64,000 nucleotides of DNA. Source: Litoreibacter ponti. Lineage in GTDB: Bacteria; Pseudomonadota; Alphaproteobacteria; Rhodobacterales; Rhodobacteraceae. The notes under the pieces are model-generated. The model was not told the origin of the DNA. It did not search any database and saw only the letters and a program-made list of their open reading frames with translations. Below are positions 63,643-64,000 of the stretch, piece after piece (within the stretch, counting starts at the first letter, position 1; the number at the start of each line of letters is the position of its first letter). The position numbers were made by a program, and so were the translations under genes. The stretch lies in NCBI RefSeq assembly GCF_003054285.1, contig NZ_QBKS01000002.1, positions 496,001 to 560,000 of the forward strand. Direction: 5' to 3'.

Positions 63643-64000
63643 CGCGCGCCTCCAACGTGGCACGGTCGATGCGCTCGAACACCACTTTGTCGCCCACGTC
63701 GAACAGCGCCGGGCGGTCCGGGTCGTCGGTCAGGATCGGCGTGGGCGAGCGGCCGATGATGGACCACCCGGTGGGCATCTTCAGCGTCGTGACAAGGCAT
63801 TGCCCCGCCGCAATCATCACGCTGCCCGCCGGGATATCGCGCACCGGGGCGGGCTTGCGCGGCACTTGAATCACTTCCGGCACGCCGGTCAGGTACGCAT
63901 ATCCCGGCGCAAAACCATAGAGCGCGACCTCGTAATCGCCCGACAAATGCGCCGCGATCACTTCTTCTTCGGACAGGCCCACGGCCTTCGCCACCGCAGG
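63635..64000 (-). CDS. pxpB: 5-Oxoprolinase subunit B (KipI-family), 5' truncated
   Basis: 122 C-terminal codons, continuing past the window edge. YGFAPGYAYLTGVPE and PVRDIPAGSVMIAAGQC are hallmarks of the PxpB/KipI/allophanate-hydrolase-subunit-1 family. The ending LEARGG overlaps the pxpC start. The true start lies outside the window. Confidence 0.83.
   Translation of the reverse strand, partial: PAVAKAVGLSEEEVIAAHLSGDYEVALYGFAPGYAYLTGVPEVIQVPRKPAPVRDIPAGSVMIAAGQCLVTTLKMPTGWSIIGRSPTPILTDDPDRPALFDVGDKVVFERIDRATLEARGG

Overview
The window reads as a high-GC alphaproteobacterial chromosome, most likely a marine Rhodobacteraceae (Roseobacter-group) member. The reasons are the rpmH-rnpA-yidD block near ttcA and yidC-MOSC-engB, a SqrR/BigR-type regulator next to a YeeE sulfur transporter, many ABC uptake systems, Tat-type binding proteins, a VPLPA-CTERM protein, and dense operons joined by ATGA/GTGA overlaps. 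This assignment comes from reading protein families; no database search was possible.

Layout. 1-1.35 kb: sulfur-responsive regulator and sulfur-compound permease. 1.8-16.7 kb: a large carbohydrate-uptake and catabolism region. It holds a zinc deacylase, a TIM-barrel isomerase, two PfkB kinases, an aldo/keto reductase plus lactonase pair of L-fucose-pathway type, an SgcQ (BtpA)-SgcX (M42)-FGGY kinase operon, a complete ABC transporter (two permeases, Tat-exported binding protein, UgpC-type ATPase) and a FucU/RbsD mutarotase. 16.9-25.3 kb: a minus-strand operon with five 4-base overlaps. It joins a nitrate/taurine/thiamine-precursor-type ABC importer with a duplicated-domain permease to a GT4 glycosyltransferase, a flippase-like protein, a membrane sulfatase-fold enzyme, a CDP-alcohol phosphatidyltransferase and an EEP-fold hydrolase, which suggests an envelope lipid or glycan pathway. 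25.4-31.8 kb: YceI, an RND efflux pair, an inositol-monophosphatase-family enzyme and an atypical histidine phosphatase. 31.8-36.1 kb: a ferric-iron-type ABC transporter.

36.5-47.9 kb is the most unusual part. A tightly coupled operon encodes an S8 (subtilisin) peptidase with a Pro/Arg-rich repeat tail, a B12-type radical SAM enzyme of the RiPP-maturation class (CX7CX2C), a protein made of two copies of a propeptide-like domain related to the peptidase's own N-terminus, and a 2-oxoglutarate/Fe(II) oxygenase. Upstream lie two genes of unknown function, one encoding a large Ig-like-repeat membrane protein with a peptidoglycan-binding segment. A VPLPA-CTERM protein and a second peptidoglycan-binding protein follow, then a tRNA-Arg gene. 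AT-rich spacers and the tRNA suggest an acquired island. I propose that the radical SAM and 2OG enzymes modify the peptidase tail or the duplicated-domain protein; this is inference.

48.2-53.1 kb: a minus-strand set of three small membrane-anchored proteins, an orphan histidine kinase, a flavin disulfide reductase and a TVP38 protein. 53.4-60.7 kb: the core block rpmH, rnpA, yidD, a DUF3833-type lipoprotein, ttcA, a degenerate-GGDEF/EAL protein, yidC, a MOSC protein and engB. 61-64 kb: a GntR regulator, a class IV aminotransferase and the pxpC/pxpB 5-oxoprolinase genes, cut by the window end.
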